A stretch of 47,842 nucleotides of DNA, taken from Phytohabitans maris (GTDB lineage Bacteria; Actinomycetota; Actinomycetes; Mycobacteriales; Micromonosporaceae). The stretch spans positions 1-47,842 of the forward strand of contig NZ_JAVHUY010000065.1 in NCBI RefSeq assembly GCF_031085175.1, written 5' to 3'. The notes beneath the pieces were generated by a model that worked only from the letters and a program-made list of their open reading frames with translations, did no database searches and had not been told where the DNA came from. Shown piece after piece: positions 1 to 8,563 of this stretch; positions within the stretch are counted from its first letter, which is position 1; each line of letters begins with the position of its first letter. Made by a program: the position numbers and the translations under genes.

Positions 1-1725
1 TGGTCTGGTGTCGATTGTGGATGGTGGCGTGGTGTCGCTGCGGCCTGGTGAGGATCGTGGGGTTCCGGAGCAGACCGCGCGGCTGGCTCGGGCTGCGTTC
101 CGGCGGGGGAATGTGTACCTGCGGATGCGTGATGAGCTGCGGGTTCGTTTTGATGATCGCGAGTTTGGGGAGTTGTTCGCGGTGCGGGGTCGGCCCGGGC
201 TGTCGCCGGCGCGGCTGGCGTTGGTGTCGGTGTTGCAGTTCATGGAGAACCTGACCGATCGGCAGGCTGCTGACATGGTCCGGGGCCGGATCGACTGGAA
301 GTACCTGCTCGGTCTGGAGTTGGACGATGCCGGGTTCGACGCCTCGGTGTTGAGTGAGTTCCGGTCCCGGCTGGTCGATGCGGACGCCGCCGAACGGTTG
401 ATCTTCGATCGGGTGTTGGGCATCCTGCGCGAGGCGGGCATGTTGGGCGGGGCCCGTCGTCAGCGCAGCGACTCGACGCATGTGCTGGCCGCGGTCCGGT
501 CGTTGAACCGCCTGGAACTGGTTGGTGAGACGCTGCGGGCGGCGTTGGAGGCCCTCGCGGGGGTGGCCGGGCCGTGGTTGGCGGGCTGGGTGCCGACCGA
601 TTGGTATGAGCGGTACGGGCCCCGGATCGACCAGTGGCGGCTACCCAAGAGCGAGACCGAACGTGTCACCCTCACACAAACCATCGCCGAGGATGGATAC
701 ACGCTGGCCGGAGCGTTGTCCCGGCCGGACGCGCCTGCCTGGGCGGCGGAACTGTCGGCCGTGCAGACCCTACGGACCGTGTGGATCCAGCAGTTCTACC
801 GCGACGAGCGCGGGGCGCGGCTGCGTGAGCCGAAGGAGGACGGGTTAGCCCCCGCCGCCGACAGGATCGTCTCTGCGTATGACACCGACGCCCGGTACGG
901 GATGAAACGCGGGCACGGTTGGGAGGGTTACAAGGTCCACCTCTGCGAGACCTGCACCGACGACCACCCGCACCTGATCACCGCCGTGCTGACCACCGCC
1001 GCCACCGTCTGCGACGTGCAGGTCACCGACCAGATCCACCAAGCCCAGGCGGCCCGGGACCTGACCCCGGACGAACATCTGGTCGACGCCGGCTACATCG
1101 ACGCCGAACTACTCATCACCGCCCGCCGTAACCACGGCATCACCCTGACCGGCCCGGTCCTGCCCGACGCCTCCTGGCAAGCCCACACCGACGGCGGCCA
1201 CACCCTGCCCACCTTCACCATCGACTGGGACCAGCAGCAGGCCACCTGCCCAGCCGGCGCCACCAGCATCAGCTGGAAACAACACCCCAGCCAACCCGGC
1301 AAGACCACCGTGCTGTTCTCCCGCACCGACTGCATGCCCTGCCCCGACCGGCCCAAATGCACCCGCAACACCTCAGGGGCGCGCAGCATCAGCCTCGCCC
1401 CCCGCGAACAACAACAAGCCCTCACCCAAGCCCGCACCGACCAACAAACCACCACCTGGCAGCGCCGCTACGCCACCCGCGCCGGCGTCGAAGGCACCAT
1501 CTCCCAAGCCGTCCGCGCCTACCGACTACGCCGAACCCGCTACACCGGACAACCCAAAACCCACCTAAACAGCCTCCTCACCGCCACCGCCATCAACATC
1601 GCCCGCGCCGACGCCTGGATCACCGGCCACCCACTCCACCCAACCCGCCACAGCCGCTTCGCCCAACTCCAATACGACCTCGCCGCCTAACACCAATTCG
1701 CCAGCAGAGTCTTGTAGGGGCAGTT
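1..1725 (+). mobile_element. IS1182-family insertion sequence (left end outside window)
   Basis: The first 1.7 kb holds a complete or nearly complete IS1182-type transposase gene and about 35 bases after its stop codon. The left terminal repeat is not visible because the window starts 7 bases before the assigned start codon. The right end is probably within a few tens of bases after the stop at 1690, but without the left end no inverted repeat can be matched, so the right boundary is approximate. Confidence 0.7.
8..1690 (+). CDS. IS1182-family transposase
   Basis: DDE transposase of the IS1182 family, which cuts and pastes its own element. The 560-residue protein has the family's order: an N-terminal DUF772-like helical region (about residues 35-130, including RPGLSPARLALVSVLQFMEN), an RSDSTHVLAAVRSLNRLELV segment near 153 that carries the first catalytic Asp, a middle region with DARYGMKRGHGWEGYKVH, a second Asp in HLVDAGYID, and a C-terminal catalytic Glu region (RYATRAGVEGTISQAVRAY). 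Length matches the family and the frame is intact, so it could be active. The start is taken as the GTG at 8; the frame stays open to the window edge, so a start further upstream is possible. Codon use shifts along the gene, with more relaxed third positions in the first third. Confidence 0.85.
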   Translation: MSIVDGGVVSLRPGEDRGVPEQTARLARAAFRRGNVYLRMRDELRVRFDDREFGELFAVRGRPGLSPARLALVSVLQFMENLTDRQAADMVRGRIDWKYLLGLELDDAGFDASVLSEFRSRLVDADAAERLIFDRVLGILREAGMLGGARRQRSDSTHVLAAVRSLNRLELVGETLRAALEALAGVAGPWLAGWVPTDWYERYGPRIDQWRLPKSETERVTLTQTIAEDGYTLAGALSRPDAPAWAAELSAVQTLRTVWIQQFYRDERGARLREPKEDGLAPAADRIVSAYDTDARYGMKRGHGWEGYKVHLCETCTDDHPHLITAVLTTAATVCDVQVTDQIHQAQAARDLTPDEHLVDAGYIDAELLITARRNHGITLTGPVLPDASWQAHTDGGHTLPTFTIDWDQQQATCPAGATSISWKQHPSQPGKTTVLFSRTDCMPCPDRPKCTRNTSGARSISLAPREQQQALTQARTDQQTTTWQRRYATRAGVEGTISQAVRAYRLRRTRYTGQPKTHLNSLLTATAINIARADAWITGHPLHPTRHSRFAQLQYDLAA

Positions 1726-2040
1726 GTGTACCACGATCCGCGTCCTGGGTTGCTCTCAGGGCGTCGATCAAGGGGAACGGGCGGTCGGCGCGTGATACGC
1801 CGGCAAAAGGGGTGGGTTTGGGTGAACGATCACCAGCGGCCAACGCGACCTGAACGTTCTGGATCTGGATCGCGTAGCGGCGTCGCCGCCGGCCGGAGCG
1901 GTGCCCGCGGACCGGGGCACGTCAGTCCTGAGGAAGGGTTGGGCCCCCGATGCCGAAGGTCTCTGGTCGGGGTATTTCCCGGGTGCCGGATCCGGGGGTG
2001 GGGCGGGTCGGTCCCGGATGTAGCCGAGCGCACCGCTCCC
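1726..2040. other. non-coding gap after the IS, no gene recognised
   Basis: About 315 bases between the insertion sequence and the MMPL gene. Reading frames cross it on both strands, but none has a recognisable product or a ribosome binding site. It may be debris left by the IS insertion together with the upstream region of the MMPL gene. Confidence 0.4.
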
Positions 2041-2046
2041 TAGCGT
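2041..2046 (+). promoter_or_regulatory. possible -10 box of the MMPL gene
   Basis: TAGCGT fits the actinobacterial -10 pattern TANNNT and would give a leader of about 35 bases before the ATG at 2088. No convincing -35 box is visible. Confidence 0.35.
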
Positions 2047-2087
2047 CAGGTGCTGTGAACAGGACTCTGGCGGAGGGGGAGCCCGCG

Positions 2088-4283
2088 ATGGGCAAGCGAC
2101 CGATGACGGTGCGGGTCGCGCGGTGGAGCGCGGAGCACCCGTGGCGCGCCATCGCGCTGTGGGTGGTGTTCGTGGCGGTCTGCTTCGTGGGCGGCAACGC
2201 GGCCGGCCTCAACGAGGCGACCGACGAGGACCAGGCGATCGGCGAGGCCGGTCGCGCGTCGGTGATCGAGATTCACGGTGACTTCGACGACCCGGCGGTG
2301 GAGAACGTCCTCATCACCGCCCCGGGTGGGGAGTTGGACCGGGCGGCGGCGGACGCGGCGGCGGCCGACGCGATCACGAGGATGAAGGCCACCGCGGGCG
2401 TGGCGAAGGTGGACGAGCCGGTGCCGGCGCGGGACGGTTCGGCGCTGCTGATCGGGATCACCATGGCCGGTGACCCGGACACCGCCTCGGATCGCCTCCA
2501 GCCGTTGCAGGACACGACCGAGGCGCTGCGGCAGGCGCACCCGCGGGTGCGGATCGAGGAGGTCGGCGGGCCGTCCATCAACAAGGCGCTCGACGACACG
2601 CTCGGCGCCGACTTCCAGCGGGCCGAGCTGCTGAGCCTGCCGGTCACGCTGGCGATCCTGATCGTCGCGTTCGGCGCGCTCATCGCGGCCGGGGTGCCGG
2701 TGCTGCTGGCGATGTCGTCGGTGTTCGCGGCGATGGGGCTGTCGACGCTCGCCTCCCACCTGCTGCCGGCGACCGACACCACCAACAGCGTGATCCTGCT
2801 GATCGGCCTCGCGGTCGGCGTCGACTACTCGCTGTTCTACATCCGGCGCGAGCGTGAGGAGCGGGCCAAGGGGCGCGGCCACCTCGACGCGGTGGAGATC
2901 GCGGCGGAGACGTCCGGGCACGCGGTGGTGGTCTCCGGTATCGCCGTGATGATCGCGATGGCCGGCCTGTTCCTCGCCACCGACGTGGTCTTCTCCTCGC
3001 TGGCGGTCGGCTCGATCCTGGTGGTCGCGGTCTCGGTGATCGGCTCGCTGACCGTGCTGCCGGCCCTGCTGGCCAAGCTCGGCCGCTGGGTCGACCGCCC
3101 GCGCGTACCGCTGCTGTGGCGCCTCTCGGCCCGCCGCTCCGGCGCGCCGCGCATCTGGCCGGCCCTGCTCCGCCCGGCGCTGCGCCGCCCGCTGCTCGCC
3201 CTGGTCATCTCGGTCGGCGCGCTGCTCGCGCTGGCGGTGCCCGCGGCCGGCATGAAGATGAAGTTTCCGGGCATGGAGGACCTGCCCCGTACCACGCCTG
3301 CGATGCAGGCGTACGACCGGCTGACCGCGGCGTTCCCGAGCACCGGTACGGCGCACTACCTCGCCGTGGAGGCACCGGCGGCCGAGGCGGCACAGGTGAA
3401 GGCGGCCCTGACCGGGCTGGCGGAGAAGGCGGGCGGCGACCCGCTCTTTGCCCCGGTCGAGGCGGACGGGCCGGAGATCGAGCAGTCCGCCGACGGCACG
3501 GTCAGCGTGCTGCAGGTGGCGACCCCGTACCATACCCGCACCGACGAGGCCCGGCAGTCGCTCGACAAGCTCCGCGACGTGTACGTGCCCGAGGCGATGG
3601 CCGGCCTGTCCAACGTGGACTACGCGGTCGGCGGCGACGTGGCCGGCAGCGTGGACTACGCCGCGCACATCCGGCAGAAGCTGCCGCTGGTGATGGCGTT
3701 CGTGCTGATCCTCACGTTCGTGGTGATGGTGCTGACGTTCCGCTCGGTGGTGGTCGCGCTGACCTCGATCCTGCTCAACCTGCTCTCGGTCGGCGCCGCG
3801 TACGGCCTGCTGGTGCTCGTCTTCCAGGGCACGTGGGCGGAAGGGCCGCTGGGCTTCACGTCGATGGAGTCGATCGTGACCTGGCTGCCGCTCTTCCTCT
3901 TCGTCGTCCTCTTCGGACTCTCGATGGACTACCACGTCTTCGTGGTCAGCCGGATCCGCGAGGCGGTCCAGCGTGGAGTGTCCAACAGGGACGCCGTGGC
4001 GTACGGCATCACGAGCTCGGCCGGCACGGTCAGCAGCGCGGCGATCGTGATGGTGGCGGTCTTCTCCATCTTCGCGACGCTGAGCACGATCGACATGAAG
4101 CAGCTCGGTATCGGCCTGGCGGCGGCGATCCTGCTCGACGCGACCATCATCCGGGCGGTCGTGCTCCCCTCGGTGATGACGCTGCTCGGCGACGCGAACT
4201 GGTGGGCACCGCGCTTCCTGCGCCGCCGCCCGCCGGCCCGCCACGCCCAGGAGCCGGAGCGCGAGCTGGTGTCCGTCCACTGA
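2088..4283 (+). CDS. MMPL-family RND transporter
   Basis: Integral membrane exporter of the MMPL/RND superfamily (YdfJ/ActII-3 type), expected to use the proton gradient to export lipids or hydrophobic drugs. The 731-residue protein starts MGKRPMTVRVARW, with a first membrane helix at about 20-40, an extracellular loop, a block of helices at about 175-360, a second large loop that starts near the GMKMKFPGMEDLP segment, and a second helix block to about 700. The two-fold repeat and length are typical. The frame is open from 1950, but the ATG at 2088 is preceded by a GGAGGGGG ribosome binding site, so it is preferred. There is no adjacent regulator. A strong palindrome follows the stop. The substrate cannot be told from sequence. 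Confidence 0.88.
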   Translation: MGKRPMTVRVARWSAEHPWRAIALWVVFVAVCFVGGNAAGLNEATDEDQAIGEAGRASVIEIHGDFDDPAVENVLITAPGGELDRAAADAAAADAITRMKATAGVAKVDEPVPARDGSALLIGITMAGDPDTASDRLQPLQDTTEALRQAHPRVRIEEVGGPSINKALDDTLGADFQRAELLSLPVTLAILIVAFGALIAAGVPVLLAMSSVFAAMGLSTLASHLLPATDTTNSVILLIGLAVGVDYSLFYIRREREERAKGRGHLDAVEIAAETSGHAVVVSGIAVMIAMAGLFLATDVVFSSLAVGSILVVAVSVIGSLTVLPALLAKLGRWVDRPRVPLLWRLSARRSGAPRIWPALLRPALRRPLLALVISVGALLALAVPAAGMKMKFPGMEDLPRTTPAMQAYDRLTAAFPSTGTAHYLAVEAPAAEAAQVKAALTGLAEKAGGDPLFAPVEADGPEIEQSADGTVSVLQVATPYHTRTDEARQSLDKLRDVYVPEAMAGLSNVDYAVGGDVAGSVDYAAHIRQKLPLVMAFVLILTFVVMVLTFRSVVVALTSILLNLLSVGAAYGLLVLVFQGTWAEGPLGFTSMESIVTWLPLFLFVVLFGLSMDYHVFVVSRIREAVQRGVSNRDAVAYGITSSAGTVSSAAIVMVAVFSIFATLSTIDMKQLGIGLAAAILLDATIIRAVVLPSVMTLLGDANWWAPRFLRRRPPARHAQEPERELVSVH

Positions 4284-4292
4284 GGAGCTGGC

Positions 4293-4346
4293 GTGATCGA
4301 AGCTCCCCCCAAGTCGTTCTAGCGACATGAGGGGAGCTTCGATCAC
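4293..4346. repeat. 54-base palindromic repeat, copy 1 (possible bidirectional terminator)
   Basis: Two 23-base arms, GTGATCGAAGCTCCCC and onward, paired at 21 of 23 positions around an 8-base centre (gttctagc). It begins 9 bases after the MMPL stop and lies between convergent genes. A second copy is at 32042-32095, identical at 49 of 54 positions. There is no U-run, so terminator action is inferred from position and stem strength. Confidence 0.85.
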
Positions 4347-4347
4347 C

Positions 4348-4382
4348 GCGAGCGGCTCTCGCGAGCGGCTCTCCGCGAGCGG
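4348..4382. repeat. 13-base tandem repeat
   Basis: The unit gcgagcggctctc occurs twice head to tail (4348-4360, 4361-4373), followed by a partial third unit. It abuts the 54-base palindrome and fills most of the space up to the convergent gene. Confidence 0.7.
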
Positions 4383-4409
4383 CGGCGGCCGCGCCGAGCG
4401 GTGAAAGCG

Positions 4410-4832
4410 TTACCAGGTGCGGGTTTCGGCGACCACGCCGAAGCCCGCACCGCGCCATTCCATCATCTTGCGCGCGGTCTCCGCCTGGGCCGCCGGGACG
4501 CTGTACACGAGGTGGCCGTCACCCGCCGTGGCGCCCTCGCCGGACCAGCGCTGGTAGTCGGACCAGTCGCCGTCGAAGACGCAGATCGCCGCCTCCAGGG
4601 CCCGGTACGCCGGGTCCACCGGGCACCCGGGGTTGAGCACCACCAGCCCGAACCCGGCCCGCCGGGCCACCCGTACGGCCAGCGCGACACCGCCCAGCCC
4701 GGCCAGGTCGCTGGGCGCCCGGTCCAGGAAGATCCCGCCATGCGGGTGCGCCGCCCGCCGCTGCACGGCCTCCAGGACATCGGCGAGCGGCCGTTCGCCG
4801 TACTCCAGGTCGACCTTGACCAGCCGGTCCAT
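4410..4832 (-). CDS. short spherulin-4-like (GH114-related) protein
   Basis: A 140-residue protein that resembles the second half of spherulation-specific family 4 proteins, relatives of alpha-1,4-polygalactosaminidases. Visible landmarks are VKVDLEYGERP (compare the family's GY-V-x-Y-G-R), GGIFLDRAP (compare the family's G-F-F-D-E), VVLNPGCPVDPAYRALE (family NPG-x-P-D-x-Y) and CVFDGDWSDYQRW. The family is usually well over 200 residues; the N-terminal strand and the NP-x-GPG segment are absent, and the acidic residue after IFLD is Arg. Its ATG overlaps the TGA of the upstream membrane-protein gene (ATGA), so translation is probably coupled. With the PelF-like enzyme two genes upstream, a role in handling a galactosamine-type polymer is a reasonable inference, but catalytic activity is doubtful. 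Confidence 0.55.
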   Translation of the reverse strand: MDRLVKVDLEYGERPLADVLEAVQRRAAHPHGGIFLDRAPSDLAGLGGVALAVRVARRAGFGLVVLNPGCPVDPAYRALEAAICVFDGDWSDYQRWSGEGATAGDGHLVYSVPAAQAETARKMMEWRGAGFGVVAETRTW

Positions 4833-5995
4833 CAGTAGCGCTCGGGGTCGAAGACGGCGTGCGCGGCCAGCATCAGCCCGACCAGGTAGGTGACCGCGAG
4901 CGCGGCGACGGTGGCCGGCAGCAGCGTGCCACCGGCCGCGAGCGCGGAGAGCGGGCCGGCCGCCACCACCGCGGCCACGACCGGGCGCGCGCGGGCGACC
5001 AGGAGCGCGGTCAGCGCCAGCACGCCGCCGAGCAGCAGCACCGCCGCGCCGCTGAGCACGAGGCCGCGGGCGCCCGGATGGCCGGAGATCTGGTACGGCA
5101 GCCGGTAGGCCGCCGCGCCCAGCGCGACACCCGCCACCAGCGGCGGCACCAGCGCCCCGACGGTCACCGTGCCGAGGTCACGCACCTCACGGTGAAAGGC
5201 CCGCAGGTCGTCGTGGGCGTCCGCCGCGGTGGCGGCGCGGGCTTCGTGCCAGCACACCACGAAAACCAGCAGCGGTACGCCCAACGCCAGTACCGCCGCG
5301 TCCGGGGCGGCTCGCCACACGAGTACCGCCAGGGCGCCCTGGCCGAGCGCGGCGACGACGCCGGTCACCGGTGCGCGTTCCCGCACCAGTAGCGCGCCGG
5401 CGAGCATCGGCGCGGCGGCCAGCGGGAGCACCTCGACCCGGTCCCCGGCGCCGGCCAGCAGCGCGCCGGCGGCCACCCAGGCCGGTACCGCCCAGCGCAG
5501 CCCCGCCCCGAGGCCGGCGACCAGCGCGTACCCGGTCAGGCCGACGGCCAGCGCCAGTCCCCGGTCGCCGGCCGGGCCCACCACGGACGCCGGGGCGAGC
5601 GCGCACGCGGTGGCGACCAGTGGTGCGCCGGCCGCCGCGTACACCCGCCCGCGCGCGGCCGCCCAGCCGAGCACGGCCGCCAGCGCCGGTACCGCCCAGC
5701 CGACCCGGGCCACCTCGTCCGCGGCGGCCAGCGCGCAGGCGACCGGGGTGAGCAGCAGCGCGGAGCGGCGCAGGGCGGCCCACACGTACGGCTTGGGGCG
5801 GGGCGCCCGCGCCGGCGGCTGCTCCAGCCGGGCGAGCACCGCCTCGCCGAGCGCGAATACGGTGGGCTGCCCGTACCGCCGGGCGGCCACCCGGTCGTTG
5901 ATCCCGGCCGCCTCCAGCGCGGCGACCAGTTCATCCACATCGGACACGCCGCGCTCGAACCGCTTGGCCAGCTCGGCCACTGTGGACTCACTCAT
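4832..5995 (-). CDS. polytopic membrane protein of the PelF-like cluster
   Basis: A 387-residue protein with a cytoplasmic N-terminal stretch of about 75 residues (MSESTVAELAKRFERGVSDV, then a predicted helical segment ending in RPKPYVW), followed by about ten Ala/Val/Leu-rich membrane helices to the C-terminus (ends HAVFDPERY). I do not recognise a named family. Position between a PelF-like glycosyltransferase and a spherulin-4-like gene suggests a membrane partner for polymer synthesis or export, comparable in role to PelE/PelG, but this is inference. The frame is open to 6235; the ATG at 5995 is chosen because the upstream extension is a Cys/Trp/Arg-rich shadow of the neighbouring gene. 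It overlaps the next gene by ATGA. Confidence 0.65.
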   Translation of the reverse strand: MSESTVAELAKRFERGVSDVDELVAALEAAGINDRVAARRYGQPTVFALGEAVLARLEQPPARAPRPKPYVWAALRRSALLLTPVACALAAADEVARVGWAVPALAAVLGWAAARGRVYAAAGAPLVATACALAPASVVGPAGDRGLALAVGLTGYALVAGLGAGLRWAVPAWVAAGALLAGAGDRVEVLPLAAAPMLAGALLVRERAPVTGVVAALGQGALAVLVWRAAPDAAVLALGVPLLVFVVCWHEARAATAADAHDDLRAFHREVRDLGTVTVGALVPPLVAGVALGAAAYRLPYQISGHPGARGLVLSGAAVLLLGGVLALTALLVARARPVVAAVVAAGPLSALAAGGTLLPATVAALAVTYLVGLMLAAHAVFDPERY

Positions 5996-6028
5996 GGCCG
6001 TCCTCGCTTCGCTGCGGGCGGCCATGAG
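5991..6028. repeat. inverted repeat over the start of the membrane-protein gene
   Basis: Arms ctcatggccg and cggccatgag (10 bases, perfect) enclose 18 bases that contain cgcttcgctgcgg. The left arm contains the start codon of the minus-strand gene, so the stem could hide it in the mRNA. The 13-base inner motif recurs at 28457-28469, and a related AGCGAAGCGA motif lies in trmD. Confidence 0.65.
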
Positions 6029-6056
6029 GCTCCAGACGCGCTGTGCATTCGCTCGC

Positions 6057-7430
6057 TCATGCTGCCACGTCCTGGTAGAGGTGGTCGTAGGCGCGGCGCA
6101 TCCCGTCCACTGTGAACAGCCGCAGCGCCCGTGCCCGCCCGGCCGCGCCCAGCAGGTGGCGCCGCCGCGGGTCGCGCAGCAGCTCGGCGCAGGCGGTGCC
6201 GAGCGCGACCGGGTCGCCGGGCGGCACCACCACACCGGCCTCGCCGACCGCCTCGGCCACCGCGCCCACGTCGGTGCTGACCGTGGGCCGGGCGCAGAGC
6301 ATCGCCTCGACCAGCGCGTCCGGGGTGTGCTCGGCGACGCTGGAGGAGGCGACGACGTGCCCCGTGGCGTACGCCTCGCGGCTGGACGGCACCGGCCCGG
6401 TGAAGACCACGCTGTCGCCGAGCCGGAGCCGGTCGACGAGGCGGCGGCAGGTACCCGCGTACCCGATGTCGGTCGTGGGTCCGGCGAGCCGGAGCCCGGC
6501 GTGCGGCACCTCGTCGCGGACCTGGCGAAACGCGCGGATCAGGGTGTGCAGGTCCTTGTGCGGCGCGATCTGCCCGACCCAGACGAGCGCCGGCGCGGCC
6601 GGCTCGGTCTCCAGCGGCGCGTACCGCACCGGCTCCACGCCGCCCGGCACCACCACGACCTTGGCCGGGTCGGCGCCGTCGCGCAGCTCCCACCGCTGGT
6701 GGAAGCGGCTGGCCGAGGCGACGAGCGCGGCCTCCGCGTACCCGAGGCGGCGCAGCGCCCGGTGGTAGCGCAGCAGCACCGCCTTGACCGCGGCCGGCCC
6801 CTCCGCTCCGACCTGCGGGCGGTCCTCGCTGAGCAGGAACGGCGTCCCCTCCCGCCACCGCGCGGCGAGCGCGACCAGCAGCGGTGGCCCGGCGGTGACG
6901 GCGTGGCAGAGGTCGGCGGCCGGCGCGCGTACCGCGAGCGGCTCCAGCGCGCGGTCGAGGTGGTCGGCGGCGTGGCGGGCGTCCCGGATCGAGAGGCGGG
7001 GCAGCGCCGGCTCGCCGCGGGACGCCTGCCAGGCGTCGAGCAGCACGTCGGCCAGGGGTACGCCGCGCAGCGGGGCGCCACCGGCGGCGGCCAGGTCGGC
7101 GAGCAGGCGCAGGCTCTCGGCGAACATCGCCATGCCCGGCCCGCCCTCGGTCAGCAGCCCCCGGCAGAGCAGCAGCGCGGCGGCGGTCGCGGCCCGGTGG
7201 CGGTGGCTGCGGGCCAGCCGCCCGGCCGGTGCGGGGCGGCGGTCGCCGAGCGGGTGGAGCAGGGCGTTGGGCGGGAGGGCGTACGCGGGCTCCCGGCGCC
7301 GCTTGCCGGGAGCGAGCGCGACCAGGTGGAACGTGTGCCGGTCGAGGCCGTGCACCAGCCGGTGGCACCAGTCGCCGGCGCCACCCTTGACGTACGGGTA
7401 GGAGTCGTCCGTGATGAGCGCGACGCGCAT
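6057..7430 (-). CDS. PelF-like glycosyltransferase (DUF3492 / GT4)
   Basis: Cytoplasmic GT-B glycosyltransferase. The N-terminus MRVALITDDSYPYVKGGAGD and the following WCHRLVHGLDRHTFHLVAL match the DUF3492 domain that marks PelF, the enzyme polymerising the galactosamine-rich Pel exopolysaccharide. The C-terminal half is a GT4 nucleotide-sugar domain: LVWVGQIAPHKDLHTLIRAF near 285-305, VVFTGPVPSSREAYATGHVV, and the E-x7-E type motif in AEHTPDALVEAMLCARPTVS. At 457 residues it is a little shorter than typical PelF. The ATG at 7430 has no clear ribosome binding site. It is followed after 61 bases by the membrane protein, suggesting one transcript of three genes. The precise sugar is inferred from family only. 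Confidence 0.75.
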   Translation of the reverse strand: MRVALITDDSYPYVKGGAGDWCHRLVHGLDRHTFHLVALAPGKRRREPAYALPPNALLHPLGDRRPAPAGRLARSHRHRAATAAALLLCRGLLTEGGPGMAMFAESLRLLADLAAAGGAPLRGVPLADVLLDAWQASRGEPALPRLSIRDARHAADHLDRALEPLAVRAPAADLCHAVTAGPPLLVALAARWREGTPFLLSEDRPQVGAEGPAAVKAVLLRYHRALRRLGYAEAALVASASRFHQRWELRDGADPAKVVVVPGGVEPVRYAPLETEPAAPALVWVGQIAPHKDLHTLIRAFRQVRDEVPHAGLRLAGPTTDIGYAGTCRRLVDRLRLGDSVVFTGPVPSSREAYATGHVVASSSVAEHTPDALVEAMLCARPTVSTDVGAVAEAVGEAGVVVPPGDPVALGTACAELLRDPRRRHLLGAAGRARALRLFTVDGMRRAYDHLYQDVAA

Positions 7431-7460
7431 GCAGGGGGCAACGATCGAGGTGTACCCCTA

Positions 7461-7478
7461 TAGCTGAGGTGTCAGCTA
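7461..7478. terminator. small hairpin between CAP gene and PelF-like gene
   Basis: Perfect 7-base arms tagctga / tcagcta with a 4-base loop, 11 bases past the stop of the CAP gene and 31 bases ahead of the PelF-like start. It could end the CAP transcript or act as an operator for the next operon. Confidence 0.4.
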
Positions 7479-7488
7479 CGCGACAGTG

Positions 7489-8247
7489 TCAGACCACCGA
7501 ACCGAACATCTGTGTCCAGTACGGGGTGCCGTTGCCCGCGTACGCCAGCCCGACGCCGATCGCCTTGGCGTCGCAGTTGAGGATGTTGGCGCGGTGCCCC
7601 TCGCTGTTCATCCAGCCGTCCATCACGGCGGCCGGGGTGCGGTAGCCGGCGGCCACGTTCTCGCCGATCGCGTTCGTGTACCCGGCCTCTTCCGAGCGCT
7701 CCCACGGGGTGCTGCCGTCGCTGCCGGTGTGCGACATGTTGTCGTGCTCGGCCTGGTCCTGGCTGTGCAGCCCGGCCGCGGCGGCGAGCTTGGCGTTGAC
7801 CTTGACCGGTCCGCAGCCGGCGGAGGCCCGCTCCTGGTTGGCGATCTCGACGACCTTGTTCTCGTCGGCCGACTGGGTCGGGCTGCTGCCGCTCTCGGTC
7901 GGCGGGCGGGTGGGAGTCGCGCTCGGCGAGCGCCTGGGCGTCGGGCTGGCCGGGGTGCGGGGCTTGGCCTTGGCGGTCGGCGACGGCTTGGGGCTCGCCG
8001 CCGGGCTCTGGGTGGGGTTCGCGGTCGCGCCCAGCGCGGTACCGAAACTGCCCGTTCCGCCCGCTTCGTCGGTACGCTCCGAAGCGGTCCGATTGGCCCC
8101 TGAATCGCCCGTCAGGTTGGGGCGCAGTACCGCCGCGCCCAAGGCCAGCAGAAGGGCGCCGACCAGCACCGCGAGCGCGAGTGGGCCGGGCAACCGGCGT
8201 GCTGACCGGTGCCGGCCGGTGTGCCTCGACGGCGCATCGGCGTCCAT
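7489..8247 (-). CDS. secreted or membrane-anchored CAP-domain protein
   Basis: A 252-residue extracytoplasmic protein. Residues 1-20 are basic (SRHTGRHRSARR), followed by one hydrophobic helix (LALAVLVGALLLALGAAVL, about 22-41), which is a signal anchor or signal peptide. A Pro/Thr/Ser-rich linker (about 75-125, with repeats such as SPAASPKPSPTAKAKP) leads to a CAP/SCP-like domain (about 130-252) with VVEIANQERASAGCGPV, HSQDQAEHDNMSHTG, GENVAAGY and the MDGWMNSEGHRANIL motif. The His and Glu positions of the CAP cavity are present. The function of bacterial CAP proteins is not settled. The start ATG is preceded on the minus strand by a GGAAGG ribosome binding site. Confidence 0.85.
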   Translation of the reverse strand: MDADAPSRHTGRHRSARRLPGPLALAVLVGALLLALGAAVLRPNLTGDSGANRTASERTDEAGGTGSFGTALGATANPTQSPAASPKPSPTAKAKPRTPASPTPRRSPSATPTRPPTESGSSPTQSADENKVVEIANQERASAGCGPVKVNAKLAAAAGLHSQDQAEHDNMSHTGSDGSTPWERSEEAGYTNAIGENVAAGYRTPAAVMDGWMNSEGHRANILNCDAKAIGVGLAYAGNGTPYWTQMFGSVV

Positions 8248-8563
8248 GGGGTCCTTCCCGGGTAGGTGGGCCGTGCCGGACGGTACGGGTGGGCTCCCAC
8301 CTGGGCAATCGCCCTAAGGAAGATCTAAGCCAGCACCAAGGATGCTATCGATCATGGGGATCAGACTGGACAAGAACGCCAATCAGAGCAGCGTGGGGGT
8401 GATGTGGGCCCGGTTAACTTGACGAAGTGGGCGTCTCGGCGGAGTATAGGGGCGTCGCCAGTCGCGCCCAATCATGCCCACGCGTGCCCGTGGGCTGATA
8501 GTCGCGAAGATAGCTGGGCGCGCGTTGGCCGGCCACTCCGGCAGCGCATTACAAGGAGACGAT

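Noticed and set aside
2046-4346. 766-residue open frame on the minus strand opposite the MMPL gene
   Set aside because: It is Arg/His/Asp-rich, has no domain, and mirrors the codon pattern of the real gene on the other strand; high GC keeps antisense frames open.
5229-7463. 744-residue plus-strand frame across the Pel-like genes
   Set aside because: Covers the reverse of two well-supported genes and is mostly Ala/Arg/Ser; no ribosome binding site or domain.
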